Shown here: piece after piece, positions 1 through 7,934 of the stretch
How positions within the stretch are numbered: the first letter of the stretch is position 1
How the letters are laid out: each line of letters opens with the position of its first letter
NCBI GenBank assembly: GCA_934254585.1
Contig: CAKQLF010000005.1
Span: 45,122 to 109,121 of the forward strand
Direction of reading: 5' to 3'
DNA from: an uncultured Alphaproteobacteria bacterium
GTDB lineage: Bacteria > Pseudomonadota > Alphaproteobacteria > RF32 > CAG-239
DNA length: 64,000 nucleotides
Notes under the pieces: generated by a model
Database searches by the model: none
What the model was told of the DNA's origin: nothing
What the model saw: the letters and a program-made list of their open reading frames with translations, nothing else
Translations under genes and position numbers: made by a program

Positions 1-104
1 ACTATTTTAATTCGGCACAAGAAATTTATACCGATTTAAATTTGAAAGCAGCCAACAAAAATGTTGAAAAGGCTCTCTTAAAAATCAGAAATTATATCGG
101 GTAG
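1..104 (+). CDS. 3' end of an unidentified protein (partial)
   Basis: An open frame enters from the left edge (frame starting at base 3) and ends at TAG 102-104, giving the last 33 residues of a protein. The tail is Lys/Asn/Ala-rich and looks helical (it contains KAANKNVEKALLKIRN). Too little is visible to name a family. The next gene starts 51 bp downstream. Confidence 0.5.
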   Translation, partial: YFNSAQEIYTDLNLKAANKNVEKALLKIRNYIG

Positions 105-155
105 ACTTGATATTTTCGGAGTAGGGTATATCTCCACCTGAAAGGAGATAAAAAA

Positions 156-758
156 ATGACGCATTGTATAGAACAAGATAGTTTAACCCGCCGCCGTTCA
201 ATTTATGCACTCGGAAACACTCGGGTTGTTACGGATTTATGTTTGGAAGACACCTTGAAAGACTGTCTCAAAAATTGTCCAACCCCGTTTAACGCGCAAT
301 CATCTCGGTTGATTTTATTGTTGAATCAATATCATACAGATTTTTGGAACTTAGTCTTGAAAAAAGTTTTAGCCGCCGCCCCCATTGGTAAGAAAGACAG
401 TGTCACGCAAAAAATAAATTCATTTTCCGCAGCGTATGGCACAATTTTATTCTTTGAAGATTTAGAGGTCTTGGAACAGCTACAAAAAGAGTTTCCACTC
501 TATCAAAAAAATATGCATGATTGGACTTTTGAATCTAATGGTATGCTACAATATATGATATGGCAGGCGTTGGCCGAAAATGAAATAGGGGCTTCGTTGC
601 AACACTATAACGAGTTGATTGAAGATGATGTTAAAAAGATGCTAAGCTTACCGGATAATTGGAAAATTTTGGCGCAGATGCCGTTCGGCAGCATAGAAAA
701 ATCGCCGCCGGAAAAAACATTTTTACCATTGGAAAACCGCTTCAAAATTTTTAAGTAA
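156..758 (+). CDS. Hypothetical protein, 200 aa
   Basis: I do not recognise this protein. The start is supported by a strong Shine-Dalgarno (GAAAGGAG, 8-10 nt upstream of ATG). There is no signal peptide or membrane segment. The chain looks helical, with basic, Leu-rich segments in the middle (NQYHTDFWNLVLKKVLAAA), and is probably cytoplasmic. It stands between an unknown upstream gene and an unknown membrane-protein gene. No function is proposed. Confidence 0.7.
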   Translation: MTHCIEQDSLTRRRSIYALGNTRVVTDLCLEDTLKDCLKNCPTPFNAQSSRLILLLNQYHTDFWNLVLKKVLAAAPIGKKDSVTQKINSFSAAYGTILFFEDLEVLEQLQKEFPLYQKNMHDWTFESNGMLQYMIWQALAENEIGASLQHYNELIEDDVKKMLSLPDNWKILAQMPFGSIEKSPPEKTFLPLENRFKIFK

Positions 759-814
759 ATATACTTGCTTTTATTGTTTTCTATTATTATCATCCCTATA
801 GATATTTTTATATA

Positions 815-1408
815 ATGGAAAACGATATGTTTGAGCGAAATAACAATATTTCAGATATAATTGCCGAGCAAAATAAAAATGCAACTATCCGCAAAAGATA
901 TTCCTATAAAGCAACTTTCACAGACAGAATTATTATTCTGCTGAACCTTTTTCTGGTTGCGACAATATTGTCATATTTACTTCCGTATAAAAACCTTTAC
1001 TGTAATAGAAAGACAAACACTTGCCTTCTGTCTGTCCGCCATTTTTATGAATTATCGGCTAAACCGATATTAACTTTTAAAGCCGACAAGCTGCTTACAG
1101 CTAAAATAGAAGGTACTTTGCAAAATCAGCAGGAAGAAGATGATGCTAAATATAGTTATACAATAAGCCTGCAAACAACTGAGGAAACAATCACTTTGTT
1201 TGACGCCAGCAATTCTTATCTAATAACTAAATATAAAGTTGATAAAATAAACAGCTTTATTAAAAATAAAAATGAAGATTTAAGCGTTTCCGATAATGCT
1301 GTTTTAGTTTGGCTGCCTTTATTGTTTTTATTATTTATGTTACTGGTTATACGCAGCAAAGAAATTACTATCTCCTATTACCCTTTTTGGAAAAACAACA
1401 AACAGTAA
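815..1408 (+). CDS. Two-TM membrane protein, unknown function
   Basis: 197 aa. Two clear hydrophobic segments are visible: residues about 36-56 (IILLNLFLVATILSYLL) and about 165-185 (VLVWLPLLFLLFMLLVI). They bracket a roughly 105-residue polar region that contains two Cys (C66, C72, as CNRKTNTC). This predicts an inner-membrane protein with a periplasmic central domain. No family is recognised. There is no convincing Shine-Dalgarno before the ATG at 815, and ATG 827 is an alternative start. It converges on pth. Confidence 0.6.
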   Translation: MENDMFERNNNISDIIAEQNKNATIRKRYSYKATFTDRIIILLNLFLVATILSYLLPYKNLYCNRKTNTCLLSVRHFYELSAKPILTFKADKLLTAKIEGTLQNQQEEDDAKYSYTISLQTTEETITLFDASNSYLITKYKVDKINSFIKNKNEDLSVSDNAVLVWLPLLFLLFMLLVIRSKEITISYYPFWKNNKQ

Positions 1409-1414
1409 AATAGA

Positions 1415-1993
1415 TTATTTATGATTCAGTTTCATACCAAGCTGATTAGAAAATTCGGCAAGACCTTTTTTTATAAGCACACCGATTAAATCGGCCACAA
1501 GGTCAATATTGGTTTCAAGATTCGCTTTATCTGATTTTGAAAATCCGGAAAGAACGTGATTAACAATGCTGTCGGCGTCACGACTTTGCGGATGACCAAT
1601 ACCGATTCTGATACGATTATAATTTGGGGTAATGGCTGAATCTATGCTTTTTAAGCCGTTATGCCCGCCGGCACCGCCGCCGACTTTAGCTTTTATTTTA
1701 TCAATGGGCAAATCCATATCATCGTGAATAACCACAATGTTTTGCGGCAAAATTTTATAGAAATTAGCCGCTTTGACAACACTGTTGCCGGAAAGATTCA
1801 TAAAAGTTTGCGGTTTTAATAAATAAACTTTTTCGCCCTCAATATTACCTTCGGCAATCAATCCGTCAAATTTAGAGCGAAACGGAGAAAAATTATAGCG
1901 GCGATGAATTTCATCAGCCGCCATAAAACCAACATTATGGCGGGTAGCCGCATACTCCGTCCCCGGATTACCCAGACCAACCACCAAAAACAT
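1415..1993 (-). CDS. pth: Peptidyl-tRNA hydrolase
   Basis: Recycles peptidyl-tRNA released from stalled ribosomes by cleaving the ester bond; cytoplasmic and normally essential. Family motifs are intact: VVGLGNPGTEY with Asn9, catalytic His19 in TRHNVGF, the acidic HDDMDLP stretch, and GGGAGGHNGLKS with the second substrate-binding Asn. At 192 aa it has the normal length. The frame can be extended to a GTG at 1999, but that GTG lies inside the Shine-Dalgarno (AGAGGTGACG-ATG), so the ATG at 1993 is preferred. It follows rplY by 9 bp, a common bacterial pairing. Confidence 0.96.
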   Translation of the reverse strand: MFLVVGLGNPGTEYAATRHNVGFMAADEIHRRYNFSPFRSKFDGLIAEGNIEGEKVYLLKPQTFMNLSGNSVVKAANFYKILPQNIVVIHDDMDLPIDKIKAKVGGGAGGHNGLKSIDSAITPNYNRIRIGIGHPQSRDADSIVNHVLSGFSKSDKANLETNIDLVADLIGVLIKKGLAEFSNQLGMKLNHK

Positions 1994-2002
1994 CGTCACC
2001 TC

Positions 2003-2293
2003 TTATTTACGCAAAAAGTCTACGTGGATAGGCTTGTCAGAAACAGGGTGGAATTGAACGTCTTGGCAAACAGTTTTAACTTTTTTACCTTCAACATCAA
2101 CCACGATTTCAGACTTGTAGAAATCTCTTAAATCAAGGGCTTTTTCCAATTCAACCGGATCAAGGCTGATTAAAACGGCGTCTTTTTTACCGCCATAAAT
2201 AACGGCAGGAACACGGCCCTCACGACGACACGCACGAGCTGCCCCCTTACCTGCTTTTTCACGCTTTTTTGCATTAAAAGTAACTTCAGTCAT
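2003..2293 (-). CDS. rplY: 50S ribosomal protein L25, short form
   Basis: 96 aa, matching the 5S-rRNA-binding L25 domain: N-terminal KREKAGKGAARACRREG, then VPAVIYGG and the terminal HPVSDKPIHVDFLR. Many alphaproteobacterial L25 proteins carry an extra Ctc-type C-terminal domain of about 100 residues. Here the protein stops after the 5S-binding domain, like the E. coli form. It is transcribed with pth from the promoter at 2362-2390. Confidence 0.93.
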   Translation of the reverse strand: MTEVTFNAKKREKAGKGAARACRREGRVPAVIYGGKKDAVLISLDPVELEKALDLRDFYKSEIVVDVEGKKVKTVCQDVQFHPVSDKPIHVDFLRK

Positions 2294-2328
2294 ATTAAAA
2301 TTCCTTATTATTTTAATTAAAATTAACT

Positions 2329-2390
2329 CTTACGGCCTCCAGGGGTGCCGCAAGTAAGGGCTTTGTACAACAAAAAAGGCAAAGTTTCAA
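2329..2390 (-). promoter_or_regulatory. rplY promoter and 5' leader hairpin
   Basis: Reading the minus strand, TTGAAA (2385-2390), a 17-bp spacer and TACAAA (2362-2367) form a good sigma-70 promoter. Transcription would start near 2355, where the RNA can fold at once into a hairpin closed by CTTAC/GTAAG (2354-2358 with 2329-2333) enclosing GGC/GCC pairs. The opposite strand has a perfect TATAAT at 2409-2414, so the divergent prepilin peptidase promoter probably shares the same -35 segment. Confidence 0.55.
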
Positions 2391-2455
2391 GTATTTTTAA
2401 CAAATTTTTATAATTTATTTGCTAACGTTTAGGCAAATTAATAACGGAGGTTTCT

Positions 2456-3169
2456 ATGCTGTATATTTTATCCGGTTTCATTTTTGGCTGTCTTATTCCA
2501 TATTTTGCTCGCCGCTTGGGTAAGCTTATGCCGGCAACAATGGGATATATACTTTTAAAGATATTTATTCCGCAACATTATATGCCTTGGAGCAAGCTGA
2601 AAAATGATTTTGAATATATGCAGCTATTCAAAAGTTATATAATGCGCAGCATAGGGTGGGGAATTTTTACCGCCGCGGTGACCTACTTAACTGCCGTTAA
2701 TTTTGACCCGTATTACACCGGTTGGTATATTGCATTTGTCTGGATAATGTTGCTGTTGGTAGAAATTGATAAACGATTTATGCTGTTGCCGGATATTTTA
2801 ACTTTGCCCCTGTTGGTTTTGGGATTTGGTTATGCCGCGGCCAACGGAGTGTGGTTAGACACGGTTGACCCTCAGTTAATCAGCAACGCTCAAAACAGTT
2901 TTATGGGAGCTTGCGCCGGTTATTTAATGCCGGTGGTGGCCAGTATGTTTTTGGTCTTAAAATATCCTGATGCCTTTGGCGGCGGCGACATAAAATTATT
3001 GGCCGCTATAGGAGCTTGGGTCGGATTGGAGCCTGTTTCATATATTTTATTGGGTTCTTGCATTTTATTTGCGGTTGGTTGTCTGATTAAAAAACAGCGG
3101 GTTGGTCCGTTTGGTCCTTCTATTGTTTATGCCACATTGCTTGTTTGTATCTTTTTATTTGGCATTTAA
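2456..3169 (+). CDS. A24-family prepilin peptidase (PilD/TadV-like)
   Basis: A membrane aspartyl protease that removes the leader from type IV prepilins at the Gly-X bond. The two diagnostic aspartate motifs are present: Asp105 in VEIDKRFMLLPD, followed by P-D, and Asp178 in FGGGDIKL (the GxGD motif). About six to seven membrane segments span the 237 aa. The N-terminal region lacks the paired CxxC motifs of classic PilD, so the N-methyltransferase domain seems reduced or absent. Strong Shine-Dalgarno AACGGAGG. It is the likely processing enzyme for the four pilins in this window. Confidence 0.87.
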   Translation: MLYILSGFIFGCLIPYFARRLGKLMPATMGYILLKIFIPQHYMPWSKLKNDFEYMQLFKSYIMRSIGWGIFTAAVTYLTAVNFDPYYTGWYIAFVWIMLLLVEIDKRFMLLPDILTLPLLVLGFGYAAANGVWLDTVDPQLISNAQNSFMGACAGYLMPVVASMFLVLKYPDAFGGGDIKLLAAIGAWVGLEPVSYILLGSCILFAVGCLIKKQRVGPFGPSIVYATLLVCIFLFGI

Positions 3170-3260
3170 CAAAAAAATATTGTCATCTTCTTGACAACGC
3201 ATTTTGCAAACACTAACTAAACAAGTAGTAAAAATTATCTATTTGTTTAGGAGTATTAAA

Positions 3261-3548
3261 ATGAACATCAAACCATTGCACGATAAAGTGTTAATTAAGC
3301 GTGTTGACGAAGAAACCAAAACAGCTGGTGGCATTATTATTCCGGATACGGCTAAAGAAAAACCGTCGGAAGGTGTTGTAGAAGCTGTTGGCAACGGCCG
3401 CGTTTCTCCGGATGGTAAAGTTATTGCTTTGTCAGTAAAAGCCGGCGACAGAGTTTTGTTTGGTAAATGGGCCGGCACCGAAATTAAAGTCGATGGCGAA
3501 TCTCGTCTAATCGTGAATGAATCTGATATTTTAGCAATTATTGAATAA
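3261..3548 (+). CDS. groES: Co-chaperonin GroES
   Basis: 95 aa, Cpn10 family: MNIKPLHDKVLIKR, the mobile loop TKTAGGIIIPD, and the GDRVLFGKWAGTEIK beta-barrel. It forms the heptameric lid of GroEL in the cytoplasm. The start was chosen at the ATG preceded by TTTAGGAGT. The frame extends further upstream, but not with a family-like N-terminus. A TTGACA at 3191-3196 may be the -35 element, with only a weak -10. No CIRCE-type inverted repeat is visible between 3170 and 3260. Confidence 0.98.
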   Translation: MNIKPLHDKVLIKRVDEETKTAGGIIIPDTAKEKPSEGVVEAVGNGRVSPDGKVIALSVKAGDRVLFGKWAGTEIKVDGESRLIVNESDILAIIE

Positions 3549-3569
3549 ATATGCGAAAGGTGAAATAAA

Positions 3570-5210
3570 ATGGCTGCAAAAGACATTAAATTTGGAACAG
3601 ACGCCAGAAGCAAAATGCTTAAAGGCGTAGAAACATTAGCTAAAACCGTGAAAGTTACATTAGGTCCTAAAGGCCGTAATGTTATGCTTGACAAATCATA
3701 CGGCGCACCGAAATTGACCAAAGACGGCGTTTCCGTGGCAAAAGAAGTTGTTTTGGCCGATAAATTTGAAAATATGGGCGCGCAACTGATTAAGGAAGTT
3801 GCTCAAAAAACAGCAGATAAAGCCGGTGATGGTACCACTACCGCCACGGTTTTGGCCGAAGCCATTATTCGTGAAGGTTGTAAGGCTGTTGCCGCCGGAA
3901 TGAATCCGATGGATGTAAAACGTGGTATTGATATGGCGGTTGAAGCTGTAGTCAATGATGTAAAATCACGCTCTAAAACCGTACAGTCTTCCGGTGAAAT
4001 TGCTCAAGTTGGCACAATTTCTGCCAATGGCGACACCACAATCGGCGAATATTTGGCAAAAGCTATGGAAAAAGTAGGCAACGAAGGTGTTATAACCGTT
4101 GAAGACGCCAAAGGCTTGGAAACTGAACTGGACGTTGTAGAAGGTATGCAATTTGACCGCGGTTATTTATCTCCGTATTTTGTTACAAATCCTGAAAAAA
4201 TGAACTGCGAATATGATAATCCGTATATTTTGCTGTACGACAAGAAAATTTCTAACCTACAGCCGATGATTTCCATTTTGGAAGCTGTTGTTCAATCTGG
4301 CCGTGCGTTGGTGATTATTGCCGAAGATATTGAAGGTGAAGCTTTGGCTACTTTGGTTGTCAACAGAATTCGCGGCGGTTTGAAGGTTTGTGCGGTGAAA
4401 GCCCCTGGTTTTGGTGACAGACGCAAAGCAATGTTGCAAGATATGGCAATTTTGACCGGCGGTCAGGTTATTTCCGATGAATTGGGAATGAAAATTGAAA
4501 ACGTTACCTTGGATATGTTGGGCACAGCTAAGCGTGTTGAAATTACTAAAGATGACACCACAATCATTGACGGCGCAGGAGATAAAGAGGCTATTGCCGG
4601 CAGAACTGCTCAGATTCGTCAGGAAATCAGTCAAACAACTTCTGATTATGATCGTGAGAAATTGCAAGAACGTTTGGGTAAACTCTCGGGCGGTGTTGCC
4701 GTTATCAGAGTGGGCGGAGCTTCCGAAGTTGAGGTAAAAGAAAAGAAAGATCGTATTGATGATGCTTTGCACGCAACTCGAGCCGCTGTTAAAGAAGGTA
4801 TTGTTGCCGGTGGTGGAACAGCTTTGCTGTATGCTACAAAAGCTTTGGAAAATGTAAAAACAGACAATCAAGACCAAAATGTGGGTATTGATATCATTCG
4901 TAAAGCATTGCAGGCTCCTTTGCGTCAAATTGCCGAAAATGCCGGTGTTGACGGCGCGGTTGTTGCCGGAAAATTGTTGGAAAGCAAAGATTTCAACTAT
5001 GGTTACAATGCCGCGGCCGGTGAATATACCGATATGATTAAATCCGGTATTGTTGACCCGACAATGGTAGTTAGAACAGCTTTGCAAGATGCCGCATCTG
5101 TTGGCGGATTGTTGATTACAACCGAAGCAATGGTTACGGAAATTCCTGAAAAAGAATGTCATTGCGGTGATGCCGCGGCTGCTGCCGGCGGTATGGGCGG
5201 AATGTACTGA
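3570..5210 (+). CDS. groEL: Chaperonin GroEL
   Basis: 546 aa, full length. The N-terminus AAKDIKFGTDAR, nucleotide-binding GDGTTTATVL, the apical domain and the C-terminal Gly-Gly-Met tail (AAAGGMGGMY) are all present. It folds cytosolic proteins in an ATP-driven double ring with GroES, which lies 21 bp upstream in the same operon. A strong intrinsic terminator follows immediately. Confidence 0.99.
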   Translation: MAAKDIKFGTDARSKMLKGVETLAKTVKVTLGPKGRNVMLDKSYGAPKLTKDGVSVAKEVVLADKFENMGAQLIKEVAQKTADKAGDGTTTATVLAEAIIREGCKAVAAGMNPMDVKRGIDMAVEAVVNDVKSRSKTVQSSGEIAQVGTISANGDTTIGEYLAKAMEKVGNEGVITVEDAKGLETELDVVEGMQFDRGYLSPYFVTNPEKMNCEYDNPYILLYDKKISNLQPMISILEAVVQSGRALVIIAEDIEGEALATLVVNRIRGGLKVCAVKAPGFGDRRKAMLQDMAILTGGQVISDELGMKIENVTLDMLGTAKRVEITKDDTTIIDGAGDKEAIAGRTAQIRQEISQTTSDYDREKLQERLGKLSGGVAVIRVGGASEVEVKEKKDRIDDALHATRAAVKEGIVAGGGTALLYATKALENVKTDNQDQNVGIDIIRKALQAPLRQIAENAGVDGAVVAGKLLESKDFNYGYNAAAGEYTDMIKSGIVDPTMVVRTALQDAASVGGLLITTEAMVTEIPEKECHCGDAAAAAGGMGGMY

Positions 5211-5227
5211 TAATTCTCTGAATTTAA

Positions 5228-5269
5228 AAACACCCTGTTTTGCTTTGGCAAAGCAGGGTGTTTGCTTTT
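5228..5269 (+). terminator. Intrinsic terminator of groESL
   Basis: The arms AAACACCCTG and CAGGGTGTTT pair. An inner TTTGC/GCAAA helix continues the stem through a G-T wobble to a TTTG loop, and a T-rich tail follows. Confidence 0.88.
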
Positions 5270-5275
5270 GGAATG

Positions 5276-5402
5276 TTAAAATTTCAATCCAACGCAGCAA
5301 GCGTCATCTTTTGTGCATAATTTGCAAACAGCGTCTATTTCTGGCAAAGTCACCATATTCAAACATTCATATAAGGCACTGTTTAAGCTCTCGCTATTTA
5401 TA
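5276..5402 (-). pseudogene. Remnant of a second pilin gene (C-terminal part only)
   Basis: On the minus strand a frame ending in TAA at 5276-5278 encodes about 40 residues including ECLNMVTLPEIDAVCKLC, then TKDDACCVGLKF. This matches the C-terminus of the intact pilin just upstream (KCLRDLTVSEINQTCKAC, then KKDKERCSIG-EF): the spacing of all four Cys, the T-x-x-E-I motif and the final G-x-x-F agree. Further upstream the frame is broken by a stop and no prepilin motif is found, so this is the decayed tail of a tandem pilin duplicate. The match was read directly from the translation. Confidence 0.75.
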
Positions 5403-5478
5403 TAAAAGTGTAATAAACAGGTATCTGGCTAGTGGTATCTGAAGATATTGCAAACGACATTAAAAAAATGTTTTATAT

Positions 5479-6123
5479 CTATTCAAATTCCATACCTATA
5501 GAGCAGCGTTCTTTGTCTTTCTTACAGGCTTTGCAAGTTTGATTTATTTCGGAGACGGTTAAATCTCGCAAACATTTTTTGCTGTCAGAGCAGGTTTTGT
5601 CGCCGTAAAATATAATACTCCCCTGTTTCCAACGGAATAAAAAAGCGCGATGTATTGGTGAATGTAGAGGTTGCACCAAGTCGCGGAAAAGAGCTTCACA
5701 GCTGCGTTGCGAAAATGATTCATTAACTTGGTCACCTGCTTCATTTTGTCGATAGGGTCCGCCGGGGGCAATTTCTATAGTCCAATGTCCGTTGCGGAGA
5801 AATGTGCCCACCATATTTCCCTCAGAATCTATAAAGTCATATATTGTTATTTTTTTCCAGGTTGCCGGAACTAAATTAGCGGCCATAACAAAATCAGTAA
5901 TGCCAGTCTGTTGAGGATTTGTTTGTGACATTTTTGTAAGTTGCTCAGTATGTTCCATAAGTCCTTGAATTAAAAAATTATATTCATTTAACGCCTTATC
6001 TATTTTCCACTTTTCCATCGCTTTGGAATAGCCAGCAATACCGCCAACGGACAAAACCCCGATAATCGCAAGAACGCCAAGCATTTCAATCATACTGCGA
6101 CCTTTTTCTAAATTCTTATACAT
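5479..6123 (-). CDS. Type IV pilin-like protein with family A RNA leader
   Basis: 214 aa. The short leader MYKNLEKG is followed by RSMIEMLGVLAIIG, so the prepilin peptidase should cut after Gly8, leaving Glu at mature position +5. The roughly 20-residue hydrophobic helix of class III signal peptides follows. The C-terminal half is soluble with a Cys-rich tail (KKCLRDLTVSEINQTCKAC) likely to form disulfides. It is a lone gene, not part of a pil operon, and shares its tail signature with the pilin at 15029. Start supported by GGAAG. Whether it is a major or minor pilin cannot be told. Confidence 0.85.
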   Translation of the reverse strand: MYKNLEKGRSMIEMLGVLAIIGVLSVGGIAGYSKAMEKWKIDKALNEYNFLIQGLMEHTEQLTKMSQTNPQQTGITDFVMAANLVPATWKKITIYDFIDSEGNMVGTFLRNGHWTIEIAPGGPYRQNEAGDQVNESFSQRSCEALFRDLVQPLHSPIHRAFLFRWKQGSIIFYGDKTCSDSKKCLRDLTVSEINQTCKACKKDKERCSIGMEFE

Positions 6124-6149
6124 ATTTCTAACTTCCGTTCAATTTGTTG

Positions 6150-6352
6150 CACATAAAACAAAACCCGCCGTAATAAAAGCGGGCGGATGTTAGCAAACCG
6201 TATACCTAGAAACGGCTCGGCTTATTCAGCACATAGCCTTATTCAGCCGACATCCGCTCTAAGCAGAAATCGGCATATAAAATTTTAAGTCATTATGCAA
6301 TGACTCTAGGTAAAAAGGGTTGCTACGCCCTAGACAGACAATTACCTGTCCG
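6150..6352 (-). ncRNA. Structured pilin leader RNA, family A copy 2
   Basis: Homologous to the leader at 14808-14996. Minus-strand elements in order: AGGG/CCCT hairpin; GTCATT-GCAT-AATGAC hairpin; junction helix GCGGATG/CATCCGC; TCGGCT/AGCCGA hairpin; CCGT/ACGG hairpin whose loop carries CTAGGTA. That loop is complementary over 7 nt to TACCTAG upstream, giving a pseudoknot. A terminator-like GCGGG stem with TTTTGTTTT follows about 40 nt before the pilin start. Helix sequences differ from the other copy but pairing is kept. Confidence 0.75.
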
Positions 6353-6358
6353 ACACAC

Positions 6359-6387
6359 ATTTTACTTAAAGATTCCACGAAAGTAAA
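6359..6387 (-). promoter_or_regulatory. Promoter of family A leader, copy 2
   Basis: On the minus strand TTTACT (6382-6387), a 17-bp spacer and TAAAAT (6359-6364) fit a sigma-70 promoter. Transcription is predicted to start about 6352, immediately before the structured leader. Confidence 0.55.
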
Positions 6388-6402
6388 GATAATTTTTGTT
6401 AT

Positions 6403-6430
6403 AAAAAAAGCCCGTCTTGCGACGAGCTTT
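6403..6430 (-). terminator. Terminator of tRNA-His
   Basis: On the minus strand AAAGCTCGTC, a GCAA loop and GACGGGCTTT pair over 10 bp with one wobble, then a T-run. Confidence 0.85.
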
Positions 6431-6437
6431 TCCAATA

Positions 6438-6515
6438 TGGGGCGGATGAAGAGATTCGAACTCTCGACATCTGGTACCACAAACCAGCGCTCTAACCAAC
6501 TGAGCTACATCCGCC
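6438..6515 (-). tRNA. tRNA-His (GTG), G-1:C73 and CCA encoded
   Basis: Minus-strand cloverleaf. The acceptor GCGGATG/CATCCGC is preceded by an encoded extra G at the 5' end, which faces C73. D-arm GCTC/GAGC, anticodon stem-loop CTGGT-TTGTGGT-ACCAG with anticodon GTG, and T-loop TTCGAAT are all present. The 3' CCA is genomic (6438-6440). G-1 is the identity element for HisRS. Confidence 0.95.
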
Positions 6516-6533
6516 ATTGTGATATCAAAACAG

Positions 6534-6562
6534 TTAATACAGGCAAACAAGTAAAAAGTCAA
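6534..6562 (-). promoter_or_regulatory. tRNA-His promoter
   Basis: Minus strand TTGACT (6557-6562), 17-bp spacer, TATTAA (6534-6539), ending about 18 bp before the tRNA 5' end. Confidence 0.6.
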
Positions 6563-6674
6563 TATTAAAGTTAAAAAAAAGCAAAAAATCTTTCAATAAA
6601 ATACTTTCTAATGTTAACCTTTTATTACCATTTAAGGGATATTGTAGAAAAAATACGAAAATCCAGAGGAAGAT

Positions 6675-7934
6675 ATGATAAAGAAAATTGCTTTTTTTTG
6701 TGTTTCGGTTTTGACGTTGTTGCGTGTTTGTAGTGCTGAAGCGTCAACATCGTCTATTATGATTGATGCCGAAAATGGTGACGTTATGTATGAAATGAAT
6801 GCTGATGAGCGTCGCTATCCGGCGTCATTAACCAAGTTAATGACCTTATATATCACTTTTAATGCTCTGGAAAATAATCATATTAAACTGACTGACAAAT
6901 TAAAAGTTTCACGGACGGCGGCAAATCGTTCGCCTTCCAAATTGGGAGTTCGTGCCGGCGAAACAATTACGGTTAAAGACGCTATTATGGCGGTTATTGT
7001 TAAATCGGCTAATGATTGCGCCACAGTTCTGGCCGAACATTTTTCGCCAACCGAGGCCGATTTTGCCGTTTTGATGACTAATACGGCGCACAAACTGGGA
7101 ATGAAACACACCACATTTAAAAATGCCTCCGGTTTACCTAATTCTCAGCAAAAAACCACAGCTCGCGATATGGCTGTTTTGGCTATGGCTGTATATCATC
7201 ACTTTCCGCAATATTACAAGTGGTTTTCGGCTAAAAGCTTTCAATATAAAGGACGCACAATCGGCGGACATAATTATTTGCTAAAAACTTTTGCCGGTGC
7301 CGACGGAATGAAAACCGGTTACACCGCCGCTTCGGGGTATAATATCGTGACTTCGGCCAAACGCTCTGAAAAACGTGTTATTGCTGTGACAATGGGACAC
7401 AAAAGCGTGGCTGAAAGAGATAAAAAAGTTGCCAAAATGATGGATAAAGGTTTGAACTATATGCAGCAAGGCGGCGAAATTAACTTGGCAATGCTGACAA
7501 AAGAGATAAACGGAAATTCCGTAACCGCCAAAAATAAAACGGCGAAATTAACTCGTGTGGCCTCTGTTCAAAAAACAAACAAAATAAAATCTCAACCGGT
7601 TAAAGTGGCTAAAGCTCAGACTAAGGCCATTACGTCAACTCGTGTGGCGACGGCGGTGTCCAATGGCCGTTATGCGGTTCAAGTCGGCTCTTTTTCTGAT
7701 TATAAACGCGCTCGTAATTATGCTTTGACGGTTAAAAATAAGTTGGCAAAAAAATATGCGGTTTATGATATTAAGGTTGAAAAAGTTAAAGCGGACAGTC
7801 GGACTGTCTATCGTTCAAAAGTTATCGGTTTAGCTAAAAACGATGCTAATACCATTTGCCGAAATATGAAACGCAGCAATCAGGCTTGTTTGGTGACTGC
7901 CGACAGCGGCGCAATGAAAATGGCTCAACGCTGA
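6675..7934 (+). CDS. D-alanyl-D-alanine carboxypeptidase (S11/PBP5 type) with SPOR domain
   Basis: A periplasmic enzyme that trims the terminal D-Ala of peptidoglycan stem peptides. A signal peptide covers residues 1-21. The catalytic triad of motifs is intact: S51-L-T-K54, S111-A-N113 and the KTG in DGMKTGYTAASG. The C-terminal 85 residues (from GRYAVQVGSFSDYKRA) form a SPOR domain, which binds denuded septal glycan, so the enzyme probably works at the division site. This DacA-SPOR architecture is common in alphaproteobacteria. The stop overlaps the next start by 1 nt (TGATG), suggesting translational coupling. Confidence 0.94.
   Translation: MIKKIAFFCVSVLTLLRVCSAEASTSSIMIDAENGDVMYEMNADERRYPASLTKLMTLYITFNALENNHIKLTDKLKVSRTAANRSPSKLGVRAGETITVKDAIMAVIVKSANDCATVLAEHFSPTEADFAVLMTNTAHKLGMKHTTFKNASGLPNSQQKTTARDMAVLAMAVYHHFPQYYKWFSAKSFQYKGRTIGGHNYLLKTFAGADGMKTGYTAASGYNIVTSAKRSEKRVIAVTMGHKSVAERDKKVAKMMDKGLNYMQQGGEINLAMLTKEINGNSVTAKNKTAKLTRVASVQKTNKIKSQPVKVAKAQTKAITSTRVATAVSNGRYAVQVGSFSDYKRARNYALTVKNKLAKKYAVYDIKVEKVKADSRTVYRSKVIGLAKNDANTICRNMKRSNQACLVTADSGAMKMAQR

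Noticed and set aside
1994..1999. GTG start for pth, two codons upstream
   Set aside because: The GTG lies inside the Shine-Dalgarno of the ATG at 1993, and the ATG start gives the family N-terminus.
3170..3260. CIRCE/HrcA operator before groES
   Set aside because: No TTAGCACTC-N9-GAGTGCTAA-like inverted repeat could be found.
4257..5300. 347-codon open frame on the minus strand across groEL
   Set aside because: Pure antisense shadow of groEL; composition is His/Asn/Phe-rich without family signals and has no ribosome site.
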